A stretch of DNA of 40,282 nucleotides from Bacteroidia bacterium (lineage in GTDB: Bacteria; Bacteroidota; Bacteroidia; SpSt-205). How positions within the stretch are numbered: the first letter of the stretch is position 1; every line of letters starts with the position of its first letter. A program made the position numbers and the translations under genes. Positions 8,918-17,335 of this stretch are shown in pieces. Where the stretch lies: NCBI GenBank assembly GCA_025057135.1, contig JANWXY010000083.1:1-40282 (forward strand), in the 5' to 3' direction. Under the pieces are notes generated by a model. That model saw nothing but the letters and a program-made list of their open reading frames with translations. It did not search any database and had not been told where the DNA came from.

Positions 8918-9976
8918 ATGAATAGCGCACCCGAATGGGTAGCGGCATTAGAAGCTGCTGAACGCATTTTCTGCCTGAGCCACCCCAAGCCAGATGGAGA
9001 TGCTGTGGGGTCTCTTCTTGGGTTATATCATGCCTTCACCGCCCGTGGTAAAGCCGTAACGCTTGTTCTACCCGACCCTGTGCCTGGATATCTGCGATTT
9101 CTCCCAGGTTGGGAGAAAATTCTTGTCTGGGGAGAGTCGCCTGAGGTCATTCCAACCCAAGCAGCGCAGGCAGACCTCTTTTTTTGTGTGGATTTCGGGC
9201 GGTGGGACAGAATACCCCCTGCGCTAAAAGAGCTGATCGACTCTCAGCGACTTATATGGGTAGATCATCATGCGGACAGTGAAAAACTCAGTGCCTCATG
9301 GAACTTTTGGAAAGTTGAAGCTGCGGCGACGGCAGAGCTGCTTTATACAGAGGTTTTGAAACCTTGGTATGGCTCACGCCTGCCCCTTCCTGCTCGGGTC
9401 GCTCTGTACACAGGCATGGTTACTGATACTGGCGGCTTTCGGTTCAGAAGCGTAACGCCTCATACCCTTCGCACTGCAGCCGAGCTGATAGAGCCACCTT
9501 TTCCACTGGAAGCGATACACTACTACATCTTCCAGCGCAAAAAGCTCTCTACCCTACGCCTTCACAGCCATCTTATACAGAATCATCTGCGGCGGATAGA
9601 AGGATTGCCTGTTTCTATTTTACCCATTCCAGCAGAGGTTCTTGAGGAGTTTGGAGCCACTTGGGAGGATATAGAAACAATCGCCAATCAGATTTTAGCG
9701 CTGGAAGATACGCTACTCAGTGTCGTTCTCAAGGAATATCCAGAGGCGACACGCCTTAGCCTACGCAGTGTAGGGGACTTTCCATGTCATGAACTGGCTC
9801 AACGATTTGATGTAGGAGGAGGGCATAAAAACGCTGCTGGAGCCACTTTGTACAAATCTCTGGAAGATGCCGTAACTTTCACCGAAAACTTGCTGCGATA
9901 TGAATATGCGGATAGCTTACTTAGCCACTATCGGACTTTTATGGCTAACTTGGAGCTGCAAGAACTCGCCCAGTAA
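8918..9976 (+). CDS. nrnA: DHH/DHHA1 phosphoesterase, NrnA-type oligoribonuclease/pAp phosphatase
   Basis: This 352-residue protein has the DHH-family metal motifs: H22-x3-D26-x-D28 in HPKPDGDAVGS, D92 in CVDFG, and D116-H117-H118 in VDHH. TDTGGFRF follows. The C-terminal DHHA1 domain carries GGGHKNAAG, which binds substrate. NrnA hydrolyses nano-RNAs and 3'-phosphoadenosine 5'-phosphate with Mn2+ in the cytoplasm. All key residues are present and the length fits the family (about 320-350). Its 3' end overlaps the following FKBP gene by 77 bases. Confidence 0.88.
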   Translation: MNSAPEWVAALEAAERIFCLSHPKPDGDAVGSLLGLYHAFTARGKAVTLVLPDPVPGYLRFLPGWEKILVWGESPEVIPTQAAQADLFFCVDFGRWDRIPPALKELIDSQRLIWVDHHADSEKLSASWNFWKVEAAATAELLYTEVLKPWYGSRLPLPARVALYTGMVTDTGGFRFRSVTPHTLRTAAELIEPPFPLEAIHYYIFQRKKLSTLRLHSHLIQNHLRRIEGLPVSILPIPAEVLEEFGATWEDIETIANQILALEDTLLSVVLKEYPEATRLSLRSVGDFPCHELAQRFDVGGGHKNAAGATLYKSLEDAVTFTENLLRYEYADSLLSHYRTFMANLELQELAQ

Positions 9977-10391
9977 AGCAGAAAGCCTCCGAACTGTGGA
10001 GCCTGCTCAACTCCCCTCCCTTGCCTTTAAGCCGTACCCAATTGACAGCGCGAAAATTGACTCTTTACCCTCCGGACTGAAAATATATATCCACCAGAAA
10101 GGCACAGGCAACCTTCCCAAAGCTGGACAGCGAGTAGTCGTGCATTATCATGGACAGCTCATGAATGGACAGAAGTTTGACAGCTCGTACGATAGAGGGC
10201 AACCTTTTGACTTCGTATTAGGTCAGGGGCAAGTCATCAAAGGCTGGGATGAAGGCATAGCCCAGCTCCCCGTAGGCTCGCAAGCCATACTGATTGTGCC
10301 GCCTCATTTAGGATATGGAGACAGAGACATGGGCACCATCCCCCCCAACTCCACGCTGATTTTCTATGTGGAGGTGCTGGCTGCTATGTAG
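9900..10391 (+). CDS. FKBP-type peptidyl-prolyl cis-trans isomerase, lipoprotein
   Basis: This 163-residue protein has a hydrophobic N-terminus ending in LTWSC, a plausible but non-canonical lipobox, so it is probably anchored in the periplasm. The FKBP domain (about 65-163) contains VVVHYHGQL, GQKFDSSYDRG, VIKGWDEGIAQLPVGSQA, PPHLGYGDR and IPPNSTLIFYVEVL, all landmarks of active FKBPs that isomerise X-Pro bonds during folding of exported proteins. ATG codons at 9900 and 9906 are both possible starts. Either makes an unusually long overlap (77 or 71 bases) with nrnA, yet the signal peptide is encoded inside that overlap, which argues it is real. Confidence 0.85.
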   Translation: MNMRIAYLATIGLLWLTWSCKNSPSKAESLRTVEPAQLPSLAFKPYPIDSAKIDSLPSGLKIYIHQKGTGNLPKAGQRVVVHYHGQLMNGQKFDSSYDRGQPFDFVLGQGQVIKGWDEGIAQLPVGSQAILIVPPHLGYGDRDMGTIPPNSTLIFYVEVLAAM

Positions 10392-11079
10392 CATCCTATG
10401 GGCTCAAGGACTTTTAGTTGAACCGCTACCACATGGCTTATCGGTAGCCCCCCTCCTGCATTCCTACGGCTGGGGGCTGAGTGTTTACGTACCGAAGTGG
10501 AAAAGCTCATACTCTGGCACCTTCTGGATAGGAGATTTGACTTCATACAGGTCTAAGTATGAAGGGCGCACCCGTTCCGCCTACAAGGACCAGGGAGGAA
10601 AAGACTATGTTTTCGGGAAGCTATATTATGCCTACCTTTTTCAGCTGATTTGGGGCTATCAGTATATCGTCGCTCCACGCACTATTATGAGTCCCCTGCA
10701 GGTAAGCCTCCAAGCCGGCATAGGTCCTTCGTTTGCCCTGCTCAAGCCTTATTACCTGGAAATAGCCGTACCCATCTCCTCTACACAGGCAATCATCCAG
10801 GTAGATACATACGACCCTTTACGCCATACCTATAATGACATCGTGGGGGAAGCCGACTTTTATTTAGGCTTTGACAAACTGCGCATAACGCCTGGGCTCG
10901 TCGGACAGCTCGGCAGTATGATAGATGTTGGCAAAGAGGCTGGTCTCATACGCAGCTTCGCCATAGGTGTCCGAGCACAAGCATTCACCCTACCTGTAAA
11001 AACAATGCACCAATACCCCAGCCGTTCTATGTGGGTGTCAGGTTACTTAGCCTTCTACATCGGTAACGCATGGAAGTAG
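10366..11079 (+). CDS. probable outer-membrane beta-barrel protein, unknown function
   Basis: I do not recognise the family. The 237-residue product has a short signal peptide (MWRCWLLCSILWAQG, cleavage after WA or AQG). The remainder alternates hydrophobic and polar residues with many Tyr, Gly and Trp and has no long hydrophobic helix, and the terminal strand is VSGYLAFYIGNAWK. This is the look of a small outer-membrane barrel of 8-10 strands. It overlaps the FKBP gene by 26 bases and plsY by 10, so it is translated with an envelope folding factor upstream, which suits a barrel protein. A periplasmic role is the alternative. Confidence 0.65.
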   Translation: MWRCWLLCSILWAQGLLVEPLPHGLSVAPLLHSYGWGLSVYVPKWKSSYSGTFWIGDLTSYRSKYEGRTRSAYKDQGGKDYVFGKLYYAYLFQLIWGYQYIVAPRTIMSPLQVSLQAGIGPSFALLKPYYLEIAVPISSTQAIIQVDTYDPLRHTYNDIVGEADFYLGFDKLRITPGLVGQLGSMIDVGKEAGLIRSFAIGVRAQAFTLPVKTMHQYPSRSMWVSGYLAFYIGNAWK

Positions 11080-11663
11080 TAGTCGCAGCTATAATCGGCT
11101 ATGCTTTGGGGTCACTCGTCCCGGGACTTTGGATAGCCCGAGCTAAGGGGATTGACATTCGCCGAGTAGGCAGTGGTAATATCGGCAGTACGAATGCTTA
11201 CCGAGCTATGGGATTTTGGGGGGGATTAGCCGTTCAGATTATAGATATTGGAAAAGCTGTAATGGCGGTATTTATAGCCAGAAAGTTCGGCGTTCCAGCA
11301 TGGGGAGAATACATAGTCGTGACAGCGGCTGTGCTGGGACACATTTATCCTATCTGGGCTAAGTTTCAAGGAGGCAAAGGCATCAATACCCTTCTTGGGG
11401 GCATGCTTATGGTAGAGCCGCTCAGTAGCATGGCGGCATTGGGCACATTTTTGGTGGGGCTGGGTTTATCACAGATAGTTTCGGTCAGCTCTCTCATAGC
11501 AGTGGGCAGCTTTATAGGATGGCATGGGATAGTAGGAGAAAAAACGATGATAGGCTACCTCATGGGGGCTTTCTGGTGGGGGCTCGTTATTTTCACCCAT
11601 CGTAGTAATATCTACCGACTCTGGCAGGGCACAGAACCAAAAGTTGGTCAGAGAAAACGCTAA
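11070..11663 (+). CDS. plsY: acyl-phosphate:glycerol-3-phosphate acyltransferase
   Basis: PlsY makes lysophosphatidic acid from acyl-phosphate and glycerol-3-phosphate, the first step of membrane phospholipid synthesis. The 197-residue inner-membrane protein has about five hydrophobic segments and the signature loops GSGNIGSTNAYR (34-45) and KFQGGKGINTLLG, both of which line the active site. Length is normal. The gene overlaps the upstream barrel gene by 10 bases. Its TAA stop at 11661-11663 doubles as the first bases of the -7 promoter element of the next gene. Confidence 0.92.
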   Translation: MEVVVAAIIGYALGSLVPGLWIARAKGIDIRRVGSGNIGSTNAYRAMGFWGGLAVQIIDIGKAVMAVFIARKFGVPAWGEYIVVTAAVLGHIYPIWAKFQGGKGINTLLGGMLMVEPLSSMAALGTFLVGLGLSQIVSVSSLIAVGSFIGWHGIVGEKTMIGYLMGAFWWGLVIFTHRSNIYRLWQGTEPKVGQRKR

Positions 11664-11668
11664 CTTTG
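11661..11668 (+). promoter_or_regulatory. -7 promoter element TAACTTTG built on the plsY stop
   Basis: TAACTTTG matches TAnnTTTG exactly and its TAA is the plsY stop codon. It ends 4 bases before the ATG at 11673. A TTGG at 11644-11647 lies 13 bases upstream. Confidence 0.65.
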
Positions 11669-11672
11669 AGGC

Positions 11673-12668
11673 ATGCGCCTGATCATTCCAATGGCGGGGG
11701 AAGGCAAGCGGCTCCGCCCCCATACATTCACTCTACCCAAACCGCTTTTTCCCCTCTTAGGTAAGCCTGTCTTGCAGTGGCTCATAGAAGAGGTACAGCG
11801 TGCATTGCCAGGAGCCGTAGAACGAATGGCTTTCATCGTGCGAGACTTGAAGGCAGAGCATCGCCACTTTTTAGAGGATTTAGCTGAAAACTTCGGGGCG
11901 GCAGCCCACTTCTGCGAACAGGTAGAACCTCTCGGTACAGCCCACGCCATCTATCAGGCACGCGAGCATTTGGCCGGACCATGTGTAATACTTTTCGCAG
12001 ACACGATTTTCAGAGCTTCTATACACGTTCCAGCTGATGCGGACGGGGCCTTGTGGGTCAAGCGGGTAGAAGACCCTCGCAGTTATGGGGTTGTAGAGCT
12101 TTCTTCCGAAGGCTTCATACAGCGGCTTATAGAAAAGCCCGAGATGCCGCCCTCGGATTTGGCTATTATCGGGATATACTATCTACGAGAAGCCGAGCGT
12201 CTCCTTCCAGCCATAGAGTATCTTTTTCATCATGGTATACAATCCAAAGGGGAATATCAGCTCACTGATGCCCTTCAGTGGCTGTGTTCTCAAGGGGTAA
12301 AGCTACGGGCACTCCCCGTGGAGGAGTGGTTAGATTGTGGAAGTAAAAGCCTCATCCTGCAAGCACAAGCTCGTCTATTAGACCTGAGGGACGGAGCGCT
12401 CCCCCCTACCCCCCCCTTCAAGAACGTACATATCATCCCGCCCTGTCATATTGACGAAGAGGCAGAAATCTCGGATGCTATACTCGGTCCATATGTCGTA
12501 GTGGAGAGAAGAGCTAAAATCCACCGAAGTATAATCAGCCGCAGCCTATGTCGCGCTGATTCCCACATAGAGGAGTCCATTTTGCATGATGCTATGATTG
12601 GCGTTCATGCTTATTGCAAAAGGGGCGTGGGGTCAATAGATTTAGGCGATTATAGTCGTTACGGATGA
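11673..12668 (+). CDS. sugar-1-phosphate nucleotidylyltransferase
   Basis: This 331-residue enzyme starts with the nucleotide-binding motif IIPMAGEGKRLRPHT followed by LPKPLFPLLGKPVLQW, typical of NTP:sugar-1-phosphate transferases (RfbA/GlmU/ManC-like). EPLGTAHAI and LFADTIF follow; the latter is the metal-site region, usually reading GDT or GDN, so the Gly is replaced by Ala here. After the catalytic domain (about 1-235), a C-terminal segment with AEISDAILGPYVVVERRAKI looks like left-handed beta-helix hexapeptides. It makes an NDP-sugar for polysaccharide or cell-envelope synthesis; the sugar and base cannot be told. A C8 tract lies at 12409-12416 without breaking the frame. Its TGA overlaps the next ATG. 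Confidence 0.8.
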   Translation: MRLIIPMAGEGKRLRPHTFTLPKPLFPLLGKPVLQWLIEEVQRALPGAVERMAFIVRDLKAEHRHFLEDLAENFGAAAHFCEQVEPLGTAHAIYQAREHLAGPCVILFADTIFRASIHVPADADGALWVKRVEDPRSYGVVELSSEGFIQRLIEKPEMPPSDLAIIGIYYLREAERLLPAIEYLFHHGIQSKGEYQLTDALQWLCSQGVKLRALPVEEWLDCGSKSLILQAQARLLDLRDGALPPTPPFKNVHIIPPCHIDEEAEISDAILGPYVVVERRAKIHRSIISRSLCRADSHIEESILHDAMIGVHAYCKRGVGSIDLGDYSRYG

Positions 12669-14347
12669 GATATATCTTTCAGGGGCTCTCCATCAGATTT
12701 ATTCTAAGTTTAGCTTTCATAGCCCACCATATAGCATATGCTCAAAAAAAGCGTCGTCGCGCTCCAGAAACTCCCCCCCCACAGAACGCTTTAGCGTGGC
12801 AGAAGGCGATAAGTTCATTTACTCGGGGTGTAGTGCTATTTTCTCAGGGGCTCACGGAGGAGGCCGCAGAGCATCTCGAAAAAGCAGCCGAAGCAGCCCC
12901 TAATAGTGCAGGCATACATTACTACCTGTCCCGAATAGCTTACCTCCAAGACGATCCTATTCGGATGCTCATTCATGCTGAAAAAGCCTACAAGGAGTCC
13001 CCCCGAGAGCTCTGGCTCGCCCTAGGATACGCCGCTGCCCTCCAGCTGAATAACCAGCATAAAGAGGCTTGTGCCCTCTTGGAAAAACTCGCAAAAGCTC
13101 ATCCTGACCAGCCAGAAATCATCCTACGATTAGCCCAGGCCTACCATGCAGCCGGTGATGTAGATAAGGCAGATGCCTATTATGCGCAGTTACAGCATAT
13201 GACAGGAAGTTATGAAGAGATTTTTCAGACACGATTGCAGCTACTGATAGAGAAAGGGCGCATACAACAGGCGATATCTATCGCAGAGAGCTTAGCCACG
13301 CTTTTCCCTCGGCATGAATTGTACTTAGAGTCTGCAGCGAGGCTATATGAGCTCTCTCGAGATATGCGCGGCATGGCATCGGCGACGAGTCGTCTATTAG
13401 ATATAGACCCTGCGAATCAAGTTGCGTGGGATTTGGTACTCAGCTACTACGAACTATTTGAGGATATTTGGGGTACAGAGAGTTGGGAGCGATTATTAGA
13501 CTCGTCAGGCGTCCCCGCAGAGATTAAGTATATGATCCTCCGGCGCGTAGATTTTTTAGAAGAAGACGATTTTATAAGCATCTTGCGCAAGCTATTATCT
13601 GAGTCGCCCGCTCCAAGCGGATGGGACCTGTACGCCAGATACTGGGCATATCATGAAAAATGGGATAGTGCCGCCCAGGCATGGAAGAGAGCCATTCGCA
13701 TGGACTCCACGCAGATAGGGCTTTATTCGGATTACTTTTATGCCCTTTACAAACTCGGAGGTGGAGACTCCCTCCTGCAAGAAGTAGAACAAGTATTAGA
13801 ACTTCTGCCCGGACAGGGACGCCTTTATTTATGGGAAGGCATAGCCCGCATGCTGACACGCTCGCCCAAGGAAGCCATAATGGCATTTCAGAAGGGTTGG
13901 CGCTTACATCAATCCGTAGATACCCCCCTTACGCAAATAGCCGCATATTACCACGCCATGGCAGAGAGTGTCAGTGGGAATGCCTCTCCGGACACGCGTC
14001 GTCGGCTGCAGCAGTATTATCCTACCTCCATAGGAGAAGCTTTATGGCATATTTTCCTTTTGCGACAAAAAAATACACCTCCCACTACCCTCCCCAAAGA
14101 CCTTTCTCCCCCCTCTCCCTATAACTATTGGATAAAGCTCCTACAAGCCTTACGAGAAGGGAAAGTTAGCGAGTCTTACACTTATGCCTCCATCGTTGTG
14201 AATAGCGACTTCTCTTTACCATTAGAGATGTGGGAGGATATACTGATTGGTATAGGACAGAGGGGCATTGGAGCTGATTACGCGCGATGGAAACAAAAGG
14301 CTCAAAGAACCTATCCTTTGGCAGCTTTATGGAAAGAGCTACCTTGA
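12665..14347 (+). CDS. secreted TPR-repeat protein
   Basis: This 560-residue protein has a signal peptide ending near HHIAYAQ (residue 26), then a basic and Pro-rich stretch KKRRRAPETPPP. From about 45 to 420 it contains tandem TPR motifs (for example FTRGVVLFSQGLTEEAAEHL, AACALLEKLAKAHPDQPEI-like units, and AIMAFQKGW). It is probably periplasmic or attached to the outer membrane and acts as a protein-interaction scaffold. It overlaps the previous gene by 4 bases (ATGA) and is followed by the DUF4292-like lipoprotein, a pairing I recall from other Bacteroidota. A C8 tract at 12773-12780 encodes part of the Pro run. The partner is unknown. Confidence 0.8.
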   Translation: MRYIFQGLSIRFILSLAFIAHHIAYAQKKRRRAPETPPPQNALAWQKAISSFTRGVVLFSQGLTEEAAEHLEKAAEAAPNSAGIHYYLSRIAYLQDDPIRMLIHAEKAYKESPRELWLALGYAAALQLNNQHKEACALLEKLAKAHPDQPEIILRLAQAYHAAGDVDKADAYYAQLQHMTGSYEEIFQTRLQLLIEKGRIQQAISIAESLATLFPRHELYLESAARLYELSRDMRGMASATSRLLDIDPANQVAWDLVLSYYELFEDIWGTESWERLLDSSGVPAEIKYMILRRVDFLEEDDFISILRKLLSESPAPSGWDLYARYWAYHEKWDSAAQAWKRAIRMDSTQIGLYSDYFYALYKLGGGDSLLQEVEQVLELLPGQGRLYLWEGIARMLTRSPKEAIMAFQKGWRLHQSVDTPLTQIAAYYHAMAESVSGNASPDTRRRLQQYYPTSIGEALWHIFLLRQKNTPPTTLPKDLSPPSPYNYWIKLLQALREGKVSESYTYASIVVNSDFSLPLEMWEDILIGIGQRGIGADYARWKQKAQRTYPLAALWKELP

Positions 14348-15090
14348 TATTTAGCGTTCTTTGGCTTCTGATAGGATGCCCGCGAGCGGCTAAGGAAGCC
14401 TCCAAACCCAAACTTACCCCATCAGTCAGGTCAGATGCTGATGCCATAGTCGCCGAACTTCGCAAGCGATATGCGCTCCCCCAAGGTGTAACATTCCGCC
14501 TCAAATACCAGGCTCTTTATGAAGGCGAGCGTAGGCAGCCTTTCCAACTGCGCCTTATAGGTAGAGACTCTATGCTATGGCTATCCGCAGGGCTGATGGG
14601 ATTTGAAGGGATACGAGCTTGGTGGCAGTCAGATAGTCTGGTTATTCTCAATCGCTTATCCAGAGAAGCGTATGTCGGACGCGTAGATAGTTTGCGGAGT
14701 TTATTTCCTCCCCTGAGGGCAGCTGATCTTTTAGCCCTTCTGATAGGACGCTGGGGCCCTTGTCTGGACAGTGTATCTTGGAGATGGTTTCCTGAAGAAA
14801 GTACATTGCGGGGCCAATTCAGCTCTTACCATTTAGAAGCACATTTAGCGGACAATCAAACGCTCACCCAGTGGCGCTTGACGACTATGACGGATACTTT
14901 CTTACTGAAATATGATTACACGGGCACAGCCTCCTCCGTATTCCCTGTCAAAGTGACGCTTACCTTATCCGACGAAAGTCGCCTCCTCCTTACTCTAAAA
15001 GAGGTAGAACAAGGAAAAGACACTCCGGAGGCTTCCATTTCTATACCGGATGGGTATATCGCCAAACCTTTGTCTGAATTCAGGCCATAG
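14329..15090 (+). CDS. DUF4292-like lipoprotein
   Basis: This 253-residue protein has an N-terminus MERATLIFSVLWLLIGC that is a clear lipoprotein signal with LIGC as lipobox. The body has a beta-rich pattern (FRLKYQALYEGERRQPFQLRLIG, abbreviated FRLKYQAL...LRLIG, then DSMLWLSAGLMGFEGIRAWW, i.e. the step 'no effect on model, then act on a lipid or lipoprotein'-like fold shared with LolA/LolB-type proteins), consistent with DUF4292 of Bacteroidota. The family function is unknown to me. I chose the ATG at 14329 over an in-frame one at 14287 because only it starts with a proper lipoprotein signal; it reduces the overlap with the TPR gene to 19 bases. Confidence 0.65.
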   Translation: MERATLIFSVLWLLIGCPRAAKEASKPKLTPSVRSDADAIVAELRKRYALPQGVTFRLKYQALYEGERRQPFQLRLIGRDSMLWLSAGLMGFEGIRAWWQSDSLVILNRLSREAYVGRVDSLRSLFPPLRAADLLALLIGRWGPCLDSVSWRWFPEESTLRGQFSSYHLEAHLADNQTLTQWRLTTMTDTFLLKYDYTGTASSVFPVKVTLTLSDESRLLLTLKEVEQGKDTPEASISIPDGYIAKPLSEFRP

Positions 15091-15216
15091 AGTTTTTAGG
15101 AGACCTTCTAAGGGATAATAGGTGTCAGTGTGCTCTAAAATCCAACGCACACGCTACACACGCCAGGGCCGTCCAGACTCATATATATATCGCGGGCATC
15201 CCAGCGGAGTCCTTAC
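15091..15216. other. convergent intergenic gap, no clear terminator
   Basis: These 126 bases separate the convergent DUF4292-like and PP2C genes. They contain a weak dyad GTGTGC (15128-15133) with GCACAC (15147-15152) and an (AT)5 run at 15181-15190. I see no hairpin followed by a T tract on either strand, and no credible ORF or tRNA. Confidence 0.6.
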
Positions 15217-15960
15217 TCACTCTTCATGAAACTCTACAAGAATAACACTGATATTATCATGCCCACCTGCTTCGTTTGCAGCATAGATCAGCTCCCTTGC
15301 CCGTTCCAATAAAGATACCCGACGCAGACGAAGGATTTTGACGATATCTTTTTCTGAAAGCATGCCAGAGAGTCCATCACTGCAAAGAAGAATAATATCC
15401 CCTGCCTCCACTGCGATAGCTTCTGATGCGACTTCGGGTTCGGCTCTTGGGGAGAGACCGAGCGCTCTTAGGATGATATTTCGTCGTGGATGAAACTCGG
15501 CCTCTTCTGGGGTAATAAGCCCCTGCTGAACCAGAAACTGGACATATGAGTGGTCCTGCGTTTTTTGGATGAGCGTTTCATCACGGTAGTGATACAGCCG
15601 ACTGTCTCCTACATGGGCATAGTACACTTTACCTTCACTGTAAAGAGCTATTACGCAGGTGGTGCCCATTTTTCTATATTGTGGCTGAGCTTGGGCCACC
15701 ATATAGATAGCGTTATTCGCCTCATGGAGTGCAGCCTCTAACAAAACTTGGGGGGCATCCTTAGAGCTCCGCTCGAAAAAGTCAATAGTAGCATGAACGG
15801 CTAACTCTGCGGCTTTCTCACCAGCTGCGTGACCTCCCATGCCATCACATACCATCCACACAGCCCCATGCCTACAGTGGAAACTTGCGACCCTATCCTC
15901 GTTATTCGGACGAACTCGCCCTTTATCAGATAAAGCTACGGATTTATAGCCTATAGGCAT
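15217..15960 (-). CDS. PP2C-family Ser/Thr protein phosphatase
   Basis: This 247-residue cytoplasmic metal-dependent phosphatase is of the PrpC/Stp1 type. Motifs in order are SDKGRVRPNNED (11-22), VCDGMGGHAAGE (38-48, with the metal ligand D39), HVGDSRLY, TQDHSYVQ, LLCSDGLSG and GGHDNISVILVE. All metal-binding Asp residues expected for the family are present. Such enzymes reverse the action of Hanks-type Ser/Thr kinases; no such kinase is encoded in this window. It is the last gene of the exopolysaccharide operon, overlapping the cyclophilin gene by 17 bases, so it may be expressed together with the tyrosine kinase and phosphatase. Confidence 0.9.
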   Translation of the reverse strand: MPIGYKSVALSDKGRVRPNNEDRVASFHCRHGAVWMVCDGMGGHAAGEKAAELAVHATIDFFERSSKDAPQVLLEAALHEANNAIYMVAQAQPQYRKMGTTCVIALYSEGKVYYAHVGDSRLYHYRDETLIQKTQDHSYVQFLVQQGLITPEEAEFHPRRNIILRALGLSPRAEPEVASEAIAVEAGDIILLCSDGLSGMLSEKDIVKILRLRRVSLLERARELIYAANEAGGHDNISVILVEFHEE

Positions 15961-16546
15961 TACCGTAGCGCTTGAGGAGAGCTTTAACCTTGTGCCGCTC
16001 TATACGAACTTTCATGGGTATATTCTGAAGAGGACGATCGCGCCCATCCCGTTCCACGGCGACTATTTTATCTGCCACCTCCATGCCTTCTAAGACTTGC
16101 CCGAAAACTGTATATGCTCCATCTAAAAAAGACGTCCCTTTCTCAGCGACAACGATATAAAACTGACTCCCATTGGATGCCCGGGATGGATTCACAGCGT
16201 CTCCCATGCGCGCTGCTCCTACGGCTCCTCGGGTGTGCTTAAGAGCCGAGTTAAACTCTGCTGGTATAGTATAGCCAGGCCCCCCCATACCGTCGTTGTT
16301 GGGGTCTGCATCCTTGGAGTTAGGGTCTCCTCCCTGTATGACGAAGCCGGGAACCACCCGATGAAATGTCGTTCCATCAAAAAATCCTTCGCGAGCAAGT
16401 TTTAGAAAGTTGGTGCGATGTTGAGGGGTTTGACGGTAGAGCTGGAGGCGCATAGTACCATAGCTGGTTTCTATCGCCACCAGTGTGTCCCATTTTTGAG
16501 CCATTACCAAACCCCAACTAAGGACGCTCCATTTCCACATACGCAT
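15944..16546 (-). CDS. cyclophilin-type peptidyl-prolyl isomerase, exported
   Basis: This cyclophilin of 200 residues has a short signal peptide (MRMWKWSVLSWGLVMAQ), so it is probably periplasmic. The catalytic features are present: GFFDGTTFHRVVPGFVIQGGDP holds the active Arg, Phe and Gln (given here as FHRV, GF and IQGGDP), then NGSQFYIV and FGQVLEGMEV. The Trp that confers high cyclosporin sensitivity is replaced by Leu in SFLDGAYTVFG, as in most bacterial forms. Start choice: GTG 16552, ATG 16546 and ATG 16540 are in frame; I prefer 16546 because it keeps the charged N-region. It overlaps folB by 29 bases. Confidence 0.88.
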   Translation of the reverse strand: MRMWKWSVLSWGLVMAQKWDTLVAIETSYGTMRLQLYRQTPQHRTNFLKLAREGFFDGTTFHRVVPGFVIQGGDPNSKDADPNNDGMGGPGYTIPAEFNSALKHTRGAVGAARMGDAVNPSRASNGSQFYIVVAEKGTSFLDGAYTVFGQVLEGMEVADKIVAVERDGRDRPLQNIPMKVRIERHKVKALLKRYGNAYRL

Positions 16547-16895
16547 ATGCACTTTCTGCTAAGATACCCACAGGCGGATGAACTTTATGTACAGCTATAC
16601 GCACTTTTTCCACAGTATTCCATCGGTTGAAAATAGCCACAGCTATTTCCTCTGCGAGGTGTTCTATAAGGACGCCTTCGCTGACGAAGCGCTCCTTAAT
16701 CATGTGAGCGATTTCTCGGTAGTCTATGGGAGGCGTCGCTCCCACTTCGGGCGCGACATATTCCGCGTCAATATCCAAGCGGAAGAGGCGACCCATTTTT
16801 CGCTCCTCAGGAAAATAGCCGATATGCCCATATACTTCTATGCCTTTCAATCCGACGACACGCCGAATGATAGAGTATTGCTTTGTGGATTCCAT
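16518..16895 (-). CDS. folB: dihydroneopterin aldolase
   Basis: FolB converts dihydroneopterin to 6-hydroxymethyl-dihydropterin and glycolaldehyde in folate synthesis. The 125-residue product has GLKGIEVYGHIGYFPEERKMG with the conserved Glu, DYREIAHMI, LIEHLAEEIA and RIAVHKVHPP, which carries the catalytic Lys region; together these cover the family fold (here cited in pieces). The ATG at 16895 makes a 49-base overlap with the upstream membrane-protein gene; a TTG at 16853 (L-K-G-I-E) would match the common family start and cut the overlap to 7 bases. Folate synthesis has no evident link to its exopolysaccharide neighbours. Confidence 0.85.
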   Translation of the reverse strand: MESTKQYSIIRRVVGLKGIEVYGHIGYFPEERKMGRLFRLDIDAEYVAPEVGATPPIDYREIAHMIKERFVSEGVLIEHLAEEIAVAIFNRWNTVEKVRIAVHKVHPPVGILAESAYAYVEMERP

Positions 16896-17335
16896 ATAAT
16901 CTCCAGCGGTTCTGCAAAAGTATCTTCTCTGGCAGGAATAGCCAAGAGCCTATTTTCGCCCCTATCAAGAAGCCATGAGTACCCATGACTTGGGATAAGA
17001 CTTTCACCGACTTTGAAGCCCTCTTTGGAATGCCAAAGTAAAACATGAACCTTCTTCTTGTGAATTTCCATCCAAATAAACTGCTCGTGTGCTGACGATA
17101 AAGCTGAGTCGCAGGAGAAAAGATATTCTTTCACGCCATTCTTATTTTCATCTAATGTCATGCCTCGACTTATGAGATAAGGCCTGCAACCTAAAAGTTT
17201 AGAGGCCTCCGCATATAAGTAGGTTTCCTGTGAAGGTTCTTTTACAGATTCGCCCTTCATCCATAAGTAAATGGTCAAAGCTGCCAAAGCAGTAAATAAT
17301 CCTATCAGCCAGATGCGCCCAAGCTTATCTGTCAT
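16847..17335 (-). CDS. small membrane-anchored protein of unknown function
   Basis: This 162-residue protein was not recognised. It has one N-terminal membrane helix (about 6-25, IWLIGLFTALAALTIYLWM), preceded by a short positive segment, so the rest should face the periplasm. The soluble part contains two Cys (in LLGCRPY and FSCDS) that could pair, and ends in a beta-like stretch. It starts inside the stop of the tyrosine phosphatase gene (ATGA overlap) and runs into folB, so it is translated with the exopolysaccharide genes and may assist them. No further function can be inferred. Confidence 0.75.
   Translation of the reverse strand: MTDKLGRIWLIGLFTALAALTIYLWMKGESVKEPSQETYLYAEASKLLGCRPYLISRGMTLDENKNGVKEYLFSCDSALSSAHEQFIWMEIHKKKVHVLLWHSKEGFKVGESLIPSHGYSWLLDRGENRLLAIPAREDTFAEPLEIIWNPQSNTLSFGVSSD

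Noticed and set aside
12773-12780. C8 tract near the start of the TPR gene (and C8 at 12409-12416) as phase-variation switches
   Set aside because: Both encode ordinary Pro codons in intact frames. Other 6-8 base C or G runs occur in housekeeping genes here, so there is no sign of a dedicated switch without length variation in reads.
15128-15152. GTGTGC/GCACAC dyad as a terminator between convergent genes
   Set aside because: The stem is 6 bp with a 13-base loop and no T tract on either strand.
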